Of a stretch of DNA of 41,921 bases, positions 31,601-41,400 are shown in pieces. The DNA comes from a virus. The notes beneath the pieces were generated by a model. The model searched no databases. It saw only the letters and a list, made by a program, of their open reading frames with translations, and was not told the DNA's origin. The translations under genes and the position numbers were made by a program. Each line of letters begins with the position of its first letter. Position 1 is the stretch's first letter. The stretch covers positions 1 to 41,921 of IMG/VR virus record IMGVR_UViG_3300032214_000609. One strand, 5' to 3'.

Positions 31601-34041
31601 TTCCTTTTCCAAATCAAACTGATTCATTATTATATTTAGGACAACCTTTAATTAGTGACTATTCTAGATTTACAATAGGTGGATCAAATGCTTGTGCTAC
31701 ACCAGAGAGAGAACAAGATATACAAGTTGTTTCTTATTATGGATCTTTAAAAAATATAGCTCTAACTCAATGGGGACAAATATATTCGTATCAAACAATT
31801 GATACAGGATTTCAATTAATATTTAATGGTACTAATCCAGCTGAAGCCACTGTATTTGGTGGTGATACATTTATTTCTAGATTTGCATATAAAACAAAAC
31901 TTCCTTTCTTTTTAGAAAATAGAGTGAATGCTCCTGATGATTCAGATGTGTTTTATGATGCTATAGGGAATATTGCCTATCCAAAATACTGGCATTCTGC
32001 AAGAAGTATATTAAGAAGTGCTAGTGGACTTGTAAACTTTATATCTTTCAAAGCTACTAGTTTTGATTGTCCTAATGATACAACACAATACACTAGTGCT
32101 AATTCTCCAAGTGAGTTAACTTACTATGATGGGTATTTCTATATGTTTGCATATGGAGTTCCTAGTTTCTATTGTGAGACATCTTATAATCTTGATCTTC
32201 GTCAAGCATTTAATAATAGAGAAGGAGATTTCTGGCCACATGTTTCATCTGGTATTCCTGATGATTGGGTGCAACAATCTTTTGTTCCTATTGAACAAGA
32301 CAACACTTATTATTATAATGTAACGTTCTCTAAACAAAATAAAGAAAACTTTTTCTCTCACCTTCCTAATGATTGGGAGAGTAGATGTTTTACAGAATAT
32401 CCATTTAGAGCTATCTACTCAGATGTTCAAATTGTAGATACTGACAATAGAGTGAACAACTGGTTAATATATAGAGCAATTTCATATTTTGATTTTCCTC
32501 AAAATTATGGAAATCTAACGTCATTAGATGGTATTCAAAATAAAGCTGTACTTGCTAGGTTTGAAAACAAATCATTGTTATATAATACAATGCTTACAAT
32601 TGATACAAGTAATCCACAAGCGGCTTACATTGGTAATCCAGCATTGTTTAGAAGTGCTCCTCCAATTGATTTTGCTGAAACAGATCTTGGATATGTAGGA
32701 AGTCAAAACAAGATGTTATTAAAGATTCCTCAAGGACAAGTAACTGTTGATGCTAAACGTGGACAAATATTCCTTATATCAGGAACACAAGCTGTTGACA
32801 TGACAGGATTTGGTTCTGGTGTAAATAGATTTATGACAGACCATTTATCATTTGAGATACTTAGATATTTTCCAAAAGCAGATGTAGATAACCATTTTAA
32901 TGGTATTGGTTTACATGGTGTGTATGATAGTAAATTTGATAGAGTTATTATTACTAAACTAGATTACATTCCTTTAGATAAAGATATTAAATATGATGAT
33001 GTTACAAAAGAATTTTATTTAGAATCTACAATAAATGATTTTACATTTAGAGATCAAGTATATTTAGATGATCCTGATTACTTCTGTAATAAATCTTGGA
33101 CTATATCATTTAACTTCAACACTAAGTCTTGGGTGAGTTTCCATAGTTATATTCCTAATTTCTATATAGGAGAAAACAATTTCTTCTATTCAGGACTTAA
33201 TGGGTGTTGTGATTCTATAAATGGAGAAGCTACATTTGAAGCTTTTGTTGGTGATATTAATAGAATAATACCTACAACTACCACTACAACAACTGCTATA
33301 AAAATTACTACATCAACAACAAGTACTACTACAACTATGTTATATTGCGATTTAGAAGGAACAGTTATTGAAACATCATGTGAGTTAGAAGGAGATGGAG
33401 TAATTACAGTTCCTCCTGTACCCACAACTACAATTTGTCAAAGAAGTAATGTCCCTAATTCAGATGTATTTGTTACAGGATATTTAGAAAGCTGTGGTCC
33501 TGAAGTTATTACAACAGGTAGTTTAGAAGATGCTTGTGCAGGAATTGCTTATTTAAATTCAGTTAATTTAAATTATGTTATTATAAATTCAATATCAATT
33601 GGTTATTTTTCATTAGAGCTTGGTCAAATGGTTTATTTAAATGCAGAATCTACAGATTGTACAACAGTTCCTGATGGATTCTACTTTACAGAAGAAAGTT
33701 CTTTTTACACTACTGTTTATGAAACTCAAGATGGAATGATAGTTGGAATATATAATTGTAGCACTACAACAACTACTACAACATTTGTTCCTAATACATT
33801 CTGTTATACAGTTTACATGTATGGTGATTTAACATTGTTCTGGGTAGATGGAACTGGAACACTTAATCAATTAGATAAATACAATGTAGATGATTATGCA
33901 ATTGTTCTATGTGCTCAATACGAATCAATTTATCTTGTTTCTGAAGATGAAGATAGTTCTATATTTGTAGACGCATGTGGTGACCCATGTACAAGTGTAA
34001 TTGATTGCCCACCTACTACTACAACAACAACTACAATATAA
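28684..34041 (+). CDS. Muzzle ('stabilization') protein with threonine-linked extension
   Basis: The 1785-aa protein begins NIRQEYNNATVGLNMDQSVN and QIKPGTLTYALNAALENFD, the N-terminal pattern of the crAss-like muzzle protein, which forms the distal part of the short tail and holds cargo proteins in place. Residues 1 to about 1525 are beta-rich. Near 1529 the protein turns into P-T7 linkers and Cys-containing modules like those of the fibres: a linker at about 1530, a second at about 1694 and a third at the extreme C-terminus (CPPTTTTTTTI). This extension of about 255 residues is not something I expect in the family. The stop overlaps the next start (TAATG). Confidence 0.8.
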   Translation: MAEEKQQSNIRQEYNNATVGLNMDQSVNQIKPGTLTYALNAALENFDANSVNYQNEPGNELCVSFPNGYSLIGNYFIQEKNKQIFFLVNSSTGQSEIGQMINNDCVYRKIVNADCLNFNINYPIHKVVHRITNCATEIYWTDGLNARRYMDIDAIPYITEIVPNTCDVIITNELDCNKLKIQPDFSIPQLEIVDVVSGGELFAGTYQFAVQYSDISGNPYTSYYSVTNPCPIADTGITTVNFNYNVGKSIIVNVSNLETSGQFQYFNLAVIKTINNVSSVELLGTYYIDNFFRKVTYTGQSVTNIKLAIEDIFEKFPYYDIAQDITVAQDVLIWDQLSAIDRINYQDIANQITLLWESWRIPATENYSDELNATNLRGYLRDEVYAFEIVFLLDNGKQTDGFHIPGRVQNNNEFSQPNIFPSNPDFIGIPDPITGSSPYWKIYNTGSVLGTYPGFTNAPDYKGPYEFGEFAYWESEETYPCNEKVWGDLAGQPIRHHKFPDILISPAFESATPQIIADQYAVELQTNSAVYPIGVKIDVNQIKQLIGSSSLTNEEKAQIVGFKIVRGDRSTNRSIIAKGMLRNVGTYERQNETFYFPNYPYNDLGNVLGEDPFLGATNNAYLEVCEPFDVTILKFNKVDATGPYMEVKYTDCNTNKSLTEKFYELGTHRICSITKPTFLGKGVFNRMEQTGSGPVPYGYTTLQIFWGNIPEDDKCIAYSSYANYDVWAIRIGQNDFGFDHAGFAACWLDAISGSIEGPWVVGGRPLQVHTVAGSGEPQECRGADKQQRIYLEREVRDPDCKKETPQPPLPSNDIARTRQIFNSPETSFGQPFLGDILKLENVMYGAGKAHFVEVRDNAKYRLLSEEAQRVALDSCFGIAGGGNIAAVFAAYQAYLEIYVNGITRKNFAYSFNSRASYSYSSPINNNLGIKQRDLDIQRYLIPGVQNVGDDNNINNFNRETSVYLKTNEDKSAFPFPNQTDSLLYLGQPLISDYSRFTIGGSNACATPEREQDIQVVSYYGSLKNIALTQWGQIYSYQTIDTGFQLIFNGTNPAEATVFGGDTFISRFAYKTKLPFFLENRVNAPDDSDVFYDAIGNIAYPKYWHSARSILRSASGLVNFISFKATSFDCPNDTTQYTSANSPSELTYYDGYFYMFAYGVPSFYCETSYNLDLRQAFNNREGDFWPHVSSGIPDDWVQQSFVPIEQDNTYYYNVTFSKQNKENFFSHLPNDWESRCFTEYPFRAIYSDVQIVDTDNRVNNWLIYRAISYFDFPQNYGNLTSLDGIQNKAVLARFENKSLLYNTMLTIDTSNPQAAYIGNPALFRSAPPIDFAETDLGYVGSQNKMLLKIPQGQVTVDAKRGQIFLISGTQAVDMTGFGSGVNRFMTDHLSFEILRYFPKADVDNHFNGIGLHGVYDSKFDRVIITKLDYIPLDKDIKYDDVTKEFYLESTINDFTFRDQVYLDDPDYFCNKSWTISFNFNTKSWVSFHSYIPNFYIGENNFFYSGLNGCCDSINGEATFEAFVGDINRIIPTTTTTTTAIKITTSTTSTTTTMLYCDLEGTVIETSCELEGDGVITVPPVPTTTICQRSNVPNSDVFVTGYLESCGPEVITTGSLEDACAGIAYLNSVNLNYVIINSISIGYFSLELGQMVYLNAESTDCTTVPDGFYFTEESSFYTTVYETQDGMIVGIYNCSTTTTTTTFVPNTFCYTVYMYGDLTLFWVDGTGTLNQLDKYNVDDYAIVLCAQYESIYLVSEDEDSSIFVDACGDPCTSVIDCPPTTTTTTTI

Positions 34042-34907
34042 TGAAAAGAGAAATTACAATAAAGCTAACACAGACAGGTCCTAATGCAGGACCTTTTAGT
34101 GTTGTTGATAACTTTGGAAATGTACTTGATGAATTAGTAAGTAGAAAAGAGTTAATAAGAGGTAAAACATATCTTGTTGATGTTGTCAGTACTGTTATAA
34201 TAATTAGATCTATTGGTGAATGTATTTTTGAGAAATCATTTCCTTTAGAAGAAACAAACTTTGTAGATTATGCAGCTATTGGATATACACAATCAAAGAC
34301 AGCATGTCTATGGACACATTTGAATAATATAAGAATTTATAATTATTTCTATAATAATATAAGACCGTACGTTATTGAATATCCATTTGCTTATCAATAT
34401 CAAGATGAAATCTTACAGAACGTTAAAGACTATACTAAGGCATATGAATATCTTTCTATATCTGATGGTGTGTTTAATGATAACGCAAGAATAGAAACAA
34501 ACAATAAATGGTTTAACAAAGCTATTCTATATAATGGACAACAGAGTTCTGGAATATTAGAACTTGTTCCTAAACCTATGAATAACTTACAAGCATACGG
34601 AAAGTATCCAATATATAATACAGATAGTAAAACAATCACTTATACCAAGAGTGATAACTTCTATCAGTATAATACATTCTGGGCTTTAGAGAAGAGTTCT
34701 CAGGTTCCATTGTTTAGAACATCATGTGAGTCTATGTCAATAGATAAAGTGGTGAATCAAGAGAATATGGACTATGGATTGAGAAGTTTTAAGAAAGCAA
34801 CAATAAGAGCAAAAGAATTGAAGGTGAGACACATTCTTGATAACTCTGCAACAACACATTTAGTGTCTCAATTTATATTAACACCTGCACAAATATCTTA
34901 TAAGTAA
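34041..34907 (+). CDS. Muzzle-associated protein with fibre-type attachment domain, 288 aa
   Basis: I start at the ATG at 34041, which overlaps the muzzle stop; an in-frame TTG at 34005 would lie inside the muzzle gene. Residues 1-70 resemble the attachment domain of the two small fibres (NAGPFSVVDNFGNV...VIIIRSIGEC). The remainder (PYVIEYPFAYQYQDEILQNV, NNKWFNKAILYNGQQSSGIL, NFYQYNTFWALEK) resembles the C-terminal end of crAss-like muzzle proteins as I recall them. It may therefore be a piece split from an ancestral longer muzzle gene and given its own plug. It probably sits at the tail tip. Confidence 0.6.
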   Translation: MKREITIKLTQTGPNAGPFSVVDNFGNVLDELVSRKELIRGKTYLVDVVSTVIIIRSIGECIFEKSFPLEETNFVDYAAIGYTQSKTACLWTHLNNIRIYNYFYNNIRPYVIEYPFAYQYQDEILQNVKDYTKAYEYLSISDGVFNDNARIETNNKWFNKAILYNGQQSSGILELVPKPMNNLQAYGKYPIYNTDSKTITYTKSDNFYQYNTFWALEKSSQVPLFRTSCESMSIDKVVNQENMDYGLRSFKKATIRAKELKVRHILDNSATTHLVSQFILTPAQISYK

Positions 34908-37900
34908 TGAGTAATAGTGGTAAAGTAAAATGCACATGTGGATGGAGTTGGAACAAATCTGATTCTAGTAAGAAAGATATGTACGTATGTCATGAGTGTG
35001 GTAGAGACAATAGTAACAACATGAAGAATGGTGGTTGGTTAGACAATTATAATGATTCAGAAGTATCATTACCAGAAGGATTTGTTGGTATGGGTAATAA
35101 CACCAAAGGAAGAAACTATTCTCCTGCATGGGGTGGACAGTTTGAAGATGGTGGAGAACTTACTCCTATTGCACAGAATGGAACAAGAGCAGATAGTTTA
35201 TTTTTATTAAAAAATAATAAAATAATTAAAAACTTAGAAAAAAGTGGTTATAAATGGACAGGTAAAAGAGATAATTATAATAATAAAGTTTTATGGAAAA
35301 AAGAGTATGACTTTCTAGAGAAAAACCTTCCAAAACTAATAGCTAATGATAAAAAAAAGAAACAAAAAACTAAACCTTATAGTACATATATAGACAAGCG
35401 TAATAAACTTTTAGGAACGCAAGATTGGCTTGAGTTAGGTAATGAAGATTATTATATGCCTAAACAATATATACATCCAGATATAGTTCCACAATTTAGT
35501 GGTGATTTAAAAAGAGAAAATAAAGACCGAATCCATTCTATATATTCATATGGATATGATGATTTAGCTATTACACCATTTGATATGCTAACACCAGAAC
35601 AAAAAAAACTAAGAGTTAAAAAATATGGAACAGATGGTGTACCTAAAAGTTATATTAAAGGCATTAAAGATAAATTAAATAAAGATCCAGAAATAAAACC
35701 AACTGGAGCACCTATTTATAATAAAGTTGAAAAAAGATATGAGTGGGAAGGAACACTTAATCCTTTACCAAAACAACAAAAAGTGGAAGCTATAAACTTA
35801 CCACCAATGCAAAATCAATCTGTAAGTTTTCCTAATCAAGAAATAGATGTAAGAACACTAGCTCAAGCACCTACATCATTTGACATATCTTCTCAAAGAT
35901 ATAATATGCAAGGACCAAGTGATTATTATAATTATAATGAAGAAGGTGTTGATTATGAAACAGCACTTAGAGCACAACAAGCTGCTGAAAAATATAATAC
36001 AGAGATAGAAAAAAGATATGGTCCTCAGAATGAATATAGAACAGAAAAATCTAGACAAGAGGCAGCCAGAAGATTAGAACAATTAAAACAGGATGTTAAG
36101 GTGAGACCTAATTATCAAATGGGTGGATCTGTTTATCCAGTTAACTATGTTCCTGAAGCACAGATGGGTGCATCTATTCCAGGAGCTGTAGGTTTCTCAT
36201 ATGCACGTACACAATCTCCTGCTCCTAGTAATGGGAAGTATGCAAAGAAAACAATGGCTTCTGCTCAGAAAGGAAAAACTATTCCTAAACTTGATATAAG
36301 TCAACTTGATTTAACTATACCTAAGTCTACAGGATATGCTTGGGCTGATAACATAGTTAAGAAGAATAAAAAAGGATTAGAAAAAGTTAAAGAGCTAAAG
36401 ACCAAAGTTGATGATAGAGGAATTGCTGCTATCAAGAAACAATATAAAGTTGATGATGCAACAGCAAAAAAATTATATAATAATAGTAAAAATTTAGAAC
36501 AAGAACAATCTGAAGTTAGATCATACACTCCTCAATCTACACTTTCAAAAACATGGGATGTTATTACAAACCCAATGACAGCACTTGGTTATGTTGCAAG
36601 AAATGAAGATTTACCTGATAACTTTACAAGAGGTGACAGAAGTAATCTTGATATGGCAACTGATGTTATTAACCCAGCAGCTTGGGCTAATTATGGAGCA
36701 CTTGGATTAAGTGATCTTTCAAATGTTCCTGGACAATTATTAGAAGGAGATTTTCAAGGTGCTGGTGAATCAACATTAATTGGTACACTAAATATGCTTG
36801 GTGCAGTTCCATTAGGTCAAGAATTGAAACCTTTTATACCTTCTGCACTAAAAACTTTACCTAAAGCAAAGAACGTTAAAGATGCATTAGGTACATTTAG
36901 AGGAATTCCTACTGAACGATCTTTACCAAGATTGTCTCCTGAAGAATTAAAAGTATATAGACAAGTTCAAGAAGTAGGAAGAATGAGAGCAACTAATAAA
37001 CCTATTTCTGAACAATATAGATATGCTGTAGATCAAAATCTACCAGAAGAACATTTACAAAAAGTATTTGGTAGAGGTAGAGAAGAAATAGAAAGGATTT
37101 TACCAAATGAAATAGAAGCTCAAGCTTTAAGAGATGCTAATCCAATACCTATATCAGAAAGATTTGATTTAACTAGACCACCTAGACAACCAAGATCTAC
37201 ACCTATGGATCAGGAAGCTAATGACTTGTTTAATCAAATGCCTGAATCACTTAGAGCAAGAATTCAAGCTATAGATCCTAGACGTAATACACAAGTACCT
37301 ACATCACTAGATGACATGTTTGCACAACTAGATGCAGGAACACATTCTTCTCAAACAAGTGGAGGTTATGGTGACATAAGACGAAGAATGGGAAATTGGG
37401 ATGATGAAATGAATGCAGCTAGAAGAGTAGATCCTGAAGCACAGAATGCTGTGAGAAGTTATTCAGACGATTATGATGAATTTATAGAACCTGATACATC
37501 TGGACCTATTACCACAGAGGTAAACCAAAGTTCAAAAATAGAAAGAGCTACTGATGCATTAGAACAATTTAGTGGAGCAGCTAATAGAATTGGAGAGAGT
37601 CAAGCTGCAAGATTACAAAATAAACTTAATCAAGCTATTTCTGAATATCCATATTACGAAGGTCCAGTTTTGCAGAATGTACCATCATTATCATTGAGTA
37701 GTTCTGGTTCATTAAAGAATGTTTCTAACAAAGTTGGTAAACAATCTTTTTCTGGTATAGGTCCAGGAGATGTATTTACAGGAAGTCTTAATACATCTCA
37801 TAGTTCATATCTTCCTCAGTTAAAACAAATATTTAAATACAATCAAGGAGCTCCTCAATTCTTTGGATATCAACCAATGAACACTCTAGGATTCTTAAAT

Positions 37901-38410
37901 AATTTTAATTATTCTGTTGATGATATTGCAAAATATCTTAACACAGAAATAGATGATCAAATCAGAAGAGGAATAGTTCCTGATAATATATTAAGACCAT
38001 ATGCTACAAATAAACCTGGTGCAAGATATCAGTCTGTACAACTTCCTCATTATGGTATAAAACAAAACCCTCTTACACATAGAGAAGGTGGAGTCATTAA
38101 AGATGACAGAGGACAATGGGATCATCCAGGAGAGATAACAGAAATCAATAGTAACGAAATAACAATGGGACCAGATCCTATTACAGGTAAGAAATTAACA
38201 AGACCTTTAATTGGAGTATCTGATACAGGTGATGTAAAAATAATGAAGCCTGGTAAAAATTATAAGTTTAAGGGTAAGAAGGTTACGGAATATCCTATGG
38301 CTAAGAATGGATTAAGACAAGAACAAAAAGGTTTGGTTAACTTAGATCAATTAACTAACTTTACAAACTATAATACAAAACAACCAGGAGGCTGGTTAGA
38401 TAAATATTAA
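34907..38410 (+). CDS. Large cargo/ejection protein candidate with zinc ribbon
   Basis: This 1167-aa protein has an N-terminal zinc ribbon (C9, C11, C28, C31), followed by GGWLDNY at residues 42-48, and it ends in GGWLDKY (1161-1167). Long low-complexity, charged and disordered regions fill the middle. A segment at about 1060-1140 (HREGGVIKDDRGQWDHPGEI, then MGPDPITGKK and GVSDTGDVKIMKPG) is a compact beta domain. The position after the muzzle matches the crAss-like cargo proteins that travel in the capsid or tail and enter the cell. The start shares a base with the previous stop (TAATG). No enzymatic motif was found. Confidence 0.55.
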   Translation: MSNSGKVKCTCGWSWNKSDSSKKDMYVCHECGRDNSNNMKNGGWLDNYNDSEVSLPEGFVGMGNNTKGRNYSPAWGGQFEDGGELTPIAQNGTRADSLFLLKNNKIIKNLEKSGYKWTGKRDNYNNKVLWKKEYDFLEKNLPKLIANDKKKKQKTKPYSTYIDKRNKLLGTQDWLELGNEDYYMPKQYIHPDIVPQFSGDLKRENKDRIHSIYSYGYDDLAITPFDMLTPEQKKLRVKKYGTDGVPKSYIKGIKDKLNKDPEIKPTGAPIYNKVEKRYEWEGTLNPLPKQQKVEAINLPPMQNQSVSFPNQEIDVRTLAQAPTSFDISSQRYNMQGPSDYYNYNEEGVDYETALRAQQAAEKYNTEIEKRYGPQNEYRTEKSRQEAARRLEQLKQDVKVRPNYQMGGSVYPVNYVPEAQMGASIPGAVGFSYARTQSPAPSNGKYAKKTMASAQKGKTIPKLDISQLDLTIPKSTGYAWADNIVKKNKKGLEKVKELKTKVDDRGIAAIKKQYKVDDATAKKLYNNSKNLEQEQSEVRSYTPQSTLSKTWDVITNPMTALGYVARNEDLPDNFTRGDRSNLDMATDVINPAAWANYGALGLSDLSNVPGQLLEGDFQGAGESTLIGTLNMLGAVPLGQELKPFIPSALKTLPKAKNVKDALGTFRGIPTERSLPRLSPEELKVYRQVQEVGRMRATNKPISEQYRYAVDQNLPEEHLQKVFGRGREEIERILPNEIEAQALRDANPIPISERFDLTRPPRQPRSTPMDQEANDLFNQMPESLRARIQAIDPRRNTQVPTSLDDMFAQLDAGTHSSQTSGGYGDIRRRMGNWDDEMNAARRVDPEAQNAVRSYSDDYDEFIEPDTSGPITTEVNQSSKIERATDALEQFSGAANRIGESQAARLQNKLNQAISEYPYYEGPVLQNVPSLSLSSSGSLKNVSNKVGKQSFSGIGPGDVFTGSLNTSHSSYLPQLKQIFKYNQGAPQFFGYQPMNTLGFLNNFNYSVDDIAKYLNTEIDDQIRRGIVPDNILRPYATNKPGARYQSVQLPHYGIKQNPLTHREGGVIKDDRGQWDHPGEITEINSNEITMGPDPITGKKLTRPLIGVSDTGDVKIMKPGKNYKFKGKKVTEYPMAKNGLRQEQKGLVNLDQLTNFTNYNTKQPGGWLDKY

Positions 38411-38413
38411 AAT

Positions 38414-41400
38414 ATGAAAGCAGAATTCTTAAAAATCGCAGGTGTAAAATCTGATAAAGCATTTTACAAAAAGTACCCAACTGAAGCAGCATTCTTCAAA
38501 GCTCATCCAGAAGCTAAGAAATCAGTTAAGAAAGCTCAGTATGGTGTAGTGGCTGGCGTTAGTAATTATTTACAATCAATGAATAATGTTCCTAATATGC
38601 AGAACATGATGCAAGGACAGATGCAATCTCCTGGTGTTAATGCTGGAATGTTTAGTGGTTCACAAGTTGATAATAGTGTATCTACAATTAATGCTTCTCA
38701 ATTAGCAGATGATAAATCTGGATATGCTTTTGCTGGAGGTCCTAATACTAACGTTGATAAACTAAATAATCTTGGTAGTCAATTAAGTACTTATGCACCT
38801 ATGGCTGGTCAACTTATTTCTGGTTATCAAAACTTAAGAGCAGGTAGAAGAGCTAGAAAAGAAGCAGAGATGTGGGCTAAGGTTACAGGTCTTCAAGCAC
38901 AAGCAGCTGAATCTGTAGATGTAGATGATCCAAGACAATACACAGAAAATGCAGAAAGAAGAAGAAGAGCATTTATGCCTGAAATGACAGGTGAAGAATT
39001 CTTTCCTGTATATGGTGTGGGTACAAATGTACTTGGTAGAAATGGTGCTAGATTACAAGATGGAGGAATGATTGGTGGTAATCCTACAGAAATACAAAAT
39101 ACTTACGGTAATGGTAATTCTTTATATGACAATCTTGAGTATGAACCACTATATGATGTAGATCAAGTTAAATCATATAAAATGGGAGGTTATCTACCTA
39201 AAGCATTTGCTGGGGCAGAGATGTTTGAACCATCTAGTATGATGTCTTCAATGGGAGGAGGAGGAACTCCATGGGGAGCAATTGGAGGAATAGGTTCTGG
39301 TATTGCTGGTAACCTGACAGGAAATGATGGTGGTGGACAGATTGGTGGTGCTCTTGGTGGTGCTGCTGGTATGGCTCTTGGTGGACCAATGGGAGCAGCA
39401 ATAGGTAGTACACTTGGAACAGCTGTAGGTGGATTGCTAGATACAAATGATAGAGATAGAAAAAAAGCTGAACAAACAACAAAATGGAATACTAACAGAA
39501 TGATTGCTTCTCAATATAGAGAATCTTTACAACAAGGACCATTTGGTTCATATATGAGAAATGGTGGATACATGAATCCTGAATACAATCCACAAGTGAT
39601 TACAATGTTTGGAGATGTTAATGCCCAAGACTTTGCTGACTATGCACACAAAGATCAATTTAGAGCTGGTGGAAACATTAAAGGTAATTACAAACAACCA
39701 AGTGCTAGAGCTCTTTCTACAATGGAAGAAGGTGGTGAATTACAAACTCATTGGGGAGGACATGCTGAACTAATGTCTTACAATCCTTATATGCCAGGAT
39801 CTGGTGAAACAGTATTGTTTAGAGGACAATCACATAATGATTCTGATAGAGAAGGTAACACTGGTATTGGTATTACATATGGTGATAATCCTGTAGAAGT
39901 AGAAAGAGGAGAACCTATGTTTGAAATGCAATCTGGTGGACAGGTAAATCCTGAAACAGGAAAACCAGAAAACACTGGTGTAGTATTTGGTAATATGCAA
40001 ATAAATAAAAAAGTGGCAGGAGAAATTAATGATCCAGATCTTATGAAAATAGCAAACATGTATGATGGAAAGAAATTCAAAAATGTAGGAATAGATCTTT
40101 CTAAACAAGAAGTTAAACAGAATAAAATTATTTCTAAGAATACAGATATTTTAGATTCATTCAAAGTGGAATCATCTATTGATAAAGCAAAACTTGCTGC
40201 ATTGCAAGCTAACATTGAAGGAGCTAAATCTAATCTTAAAAACATAGCTAATACTAAAATAATATTAGCAAACTTCCAAAACTCAATCAATGAGGCTAAA
40301 GAAGAAATGTCTGAAAACTTTGGAGAAAACATTAGTGCTGAAGATCTTGCTAAAGGATATGTTAAGCTTGATAAAGATCCAGTTACAATGAATGCTAAAT
40401 GGGGTGGTGATATTATTAAGAAAGCAAAAGATGGGGATAAACCAAGATCATTCAAGTCTGATAGAGAAGCTGCTGCTGCAGGATATCGTAAAGGTGCTGA
40501 TGGTAAATATTACAGAAAGATTAAAAAGTTTTCTACTAAAGATACAGAAACTAAATCTGCTAGTGCTATGGATTATATCCCTAAACAATCAGCAGATAAA
40601 TCAACTGGATTATATGGTGATATAACACCAGCACAATTTGAAGAATATAAAAATAAAAATAAATGGTTTAATTGGACTGGTTTTGATCCAAAGAATCCAG
40701 ATGATGTAGATAGATATGCAAAAGCATTTAATGCTGAAGCTGAAAAAAGAGGATCAAAAGCTAGAATGTTACCAGATGATGCAACTACTGGTAAAACAAA
40801 ATATGTTGGAAAACAATTTATGAGTTCTACTTTAGAGGAAGCTAAAAAAACAGAACCTGCAATAACTGAAGAAGAATTAACAGCAACTGTTGAAGAACCA
40901 GAGTATGCTCCTATGGAAGAAGAAAAATCTAAATTTCCTTGGTTACCACTTATTAGTCAAGGTTTGAGATTTTTTACGCCTACAGATCAACAAGCACTTT
41001 CTCCTAGACAATTAATGGGAGAGATGTATGCTATGTCAACTAATCAATTAGAACCTGTACAAGCAACTCCATATTCTCCAGAATTAAGAATTCCTTATGA
41101 TATAAGTAGACAAGCAGCTAAAAATGATTTACTTGCACAAACAAGAGCTGCACAAAGAATGGCTCAAGGAAATCCTGCTGCACAGGCATACATTGCTGGA
41201 CAGGCATATAATCCTATGCAACAATTAAACGAGCAAGACTTTATTGATAATCAAAGAATGAAAGATGCTGTATATTCTGGAAACATTCAAACATTGAATG
41301 ATGCAGAGTTAAGAAACTTAGAAATCTATGATAGACAATATCAAAGACAAGCACAAGCTTTATCTAATACTAAAGCTACATCCCAAGCAGCTATTAGTTC

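Noticed and set aside
34005-34040. Earlier TTG start for the 288-aa protein
   Set aside because: It would extend the protein by 12 residues within the muzzle's threonine tail. The ATG at 34041 overlapping the muzzle stop fits the TAATG pattern used throughout.
39787-40455. 222-residue open frame on the minus strand
   Set aside because: It lies wholly inside the 1110-aa plus-strand gene and has no leader or operon partner. Its composition is that of an antisense shadow.
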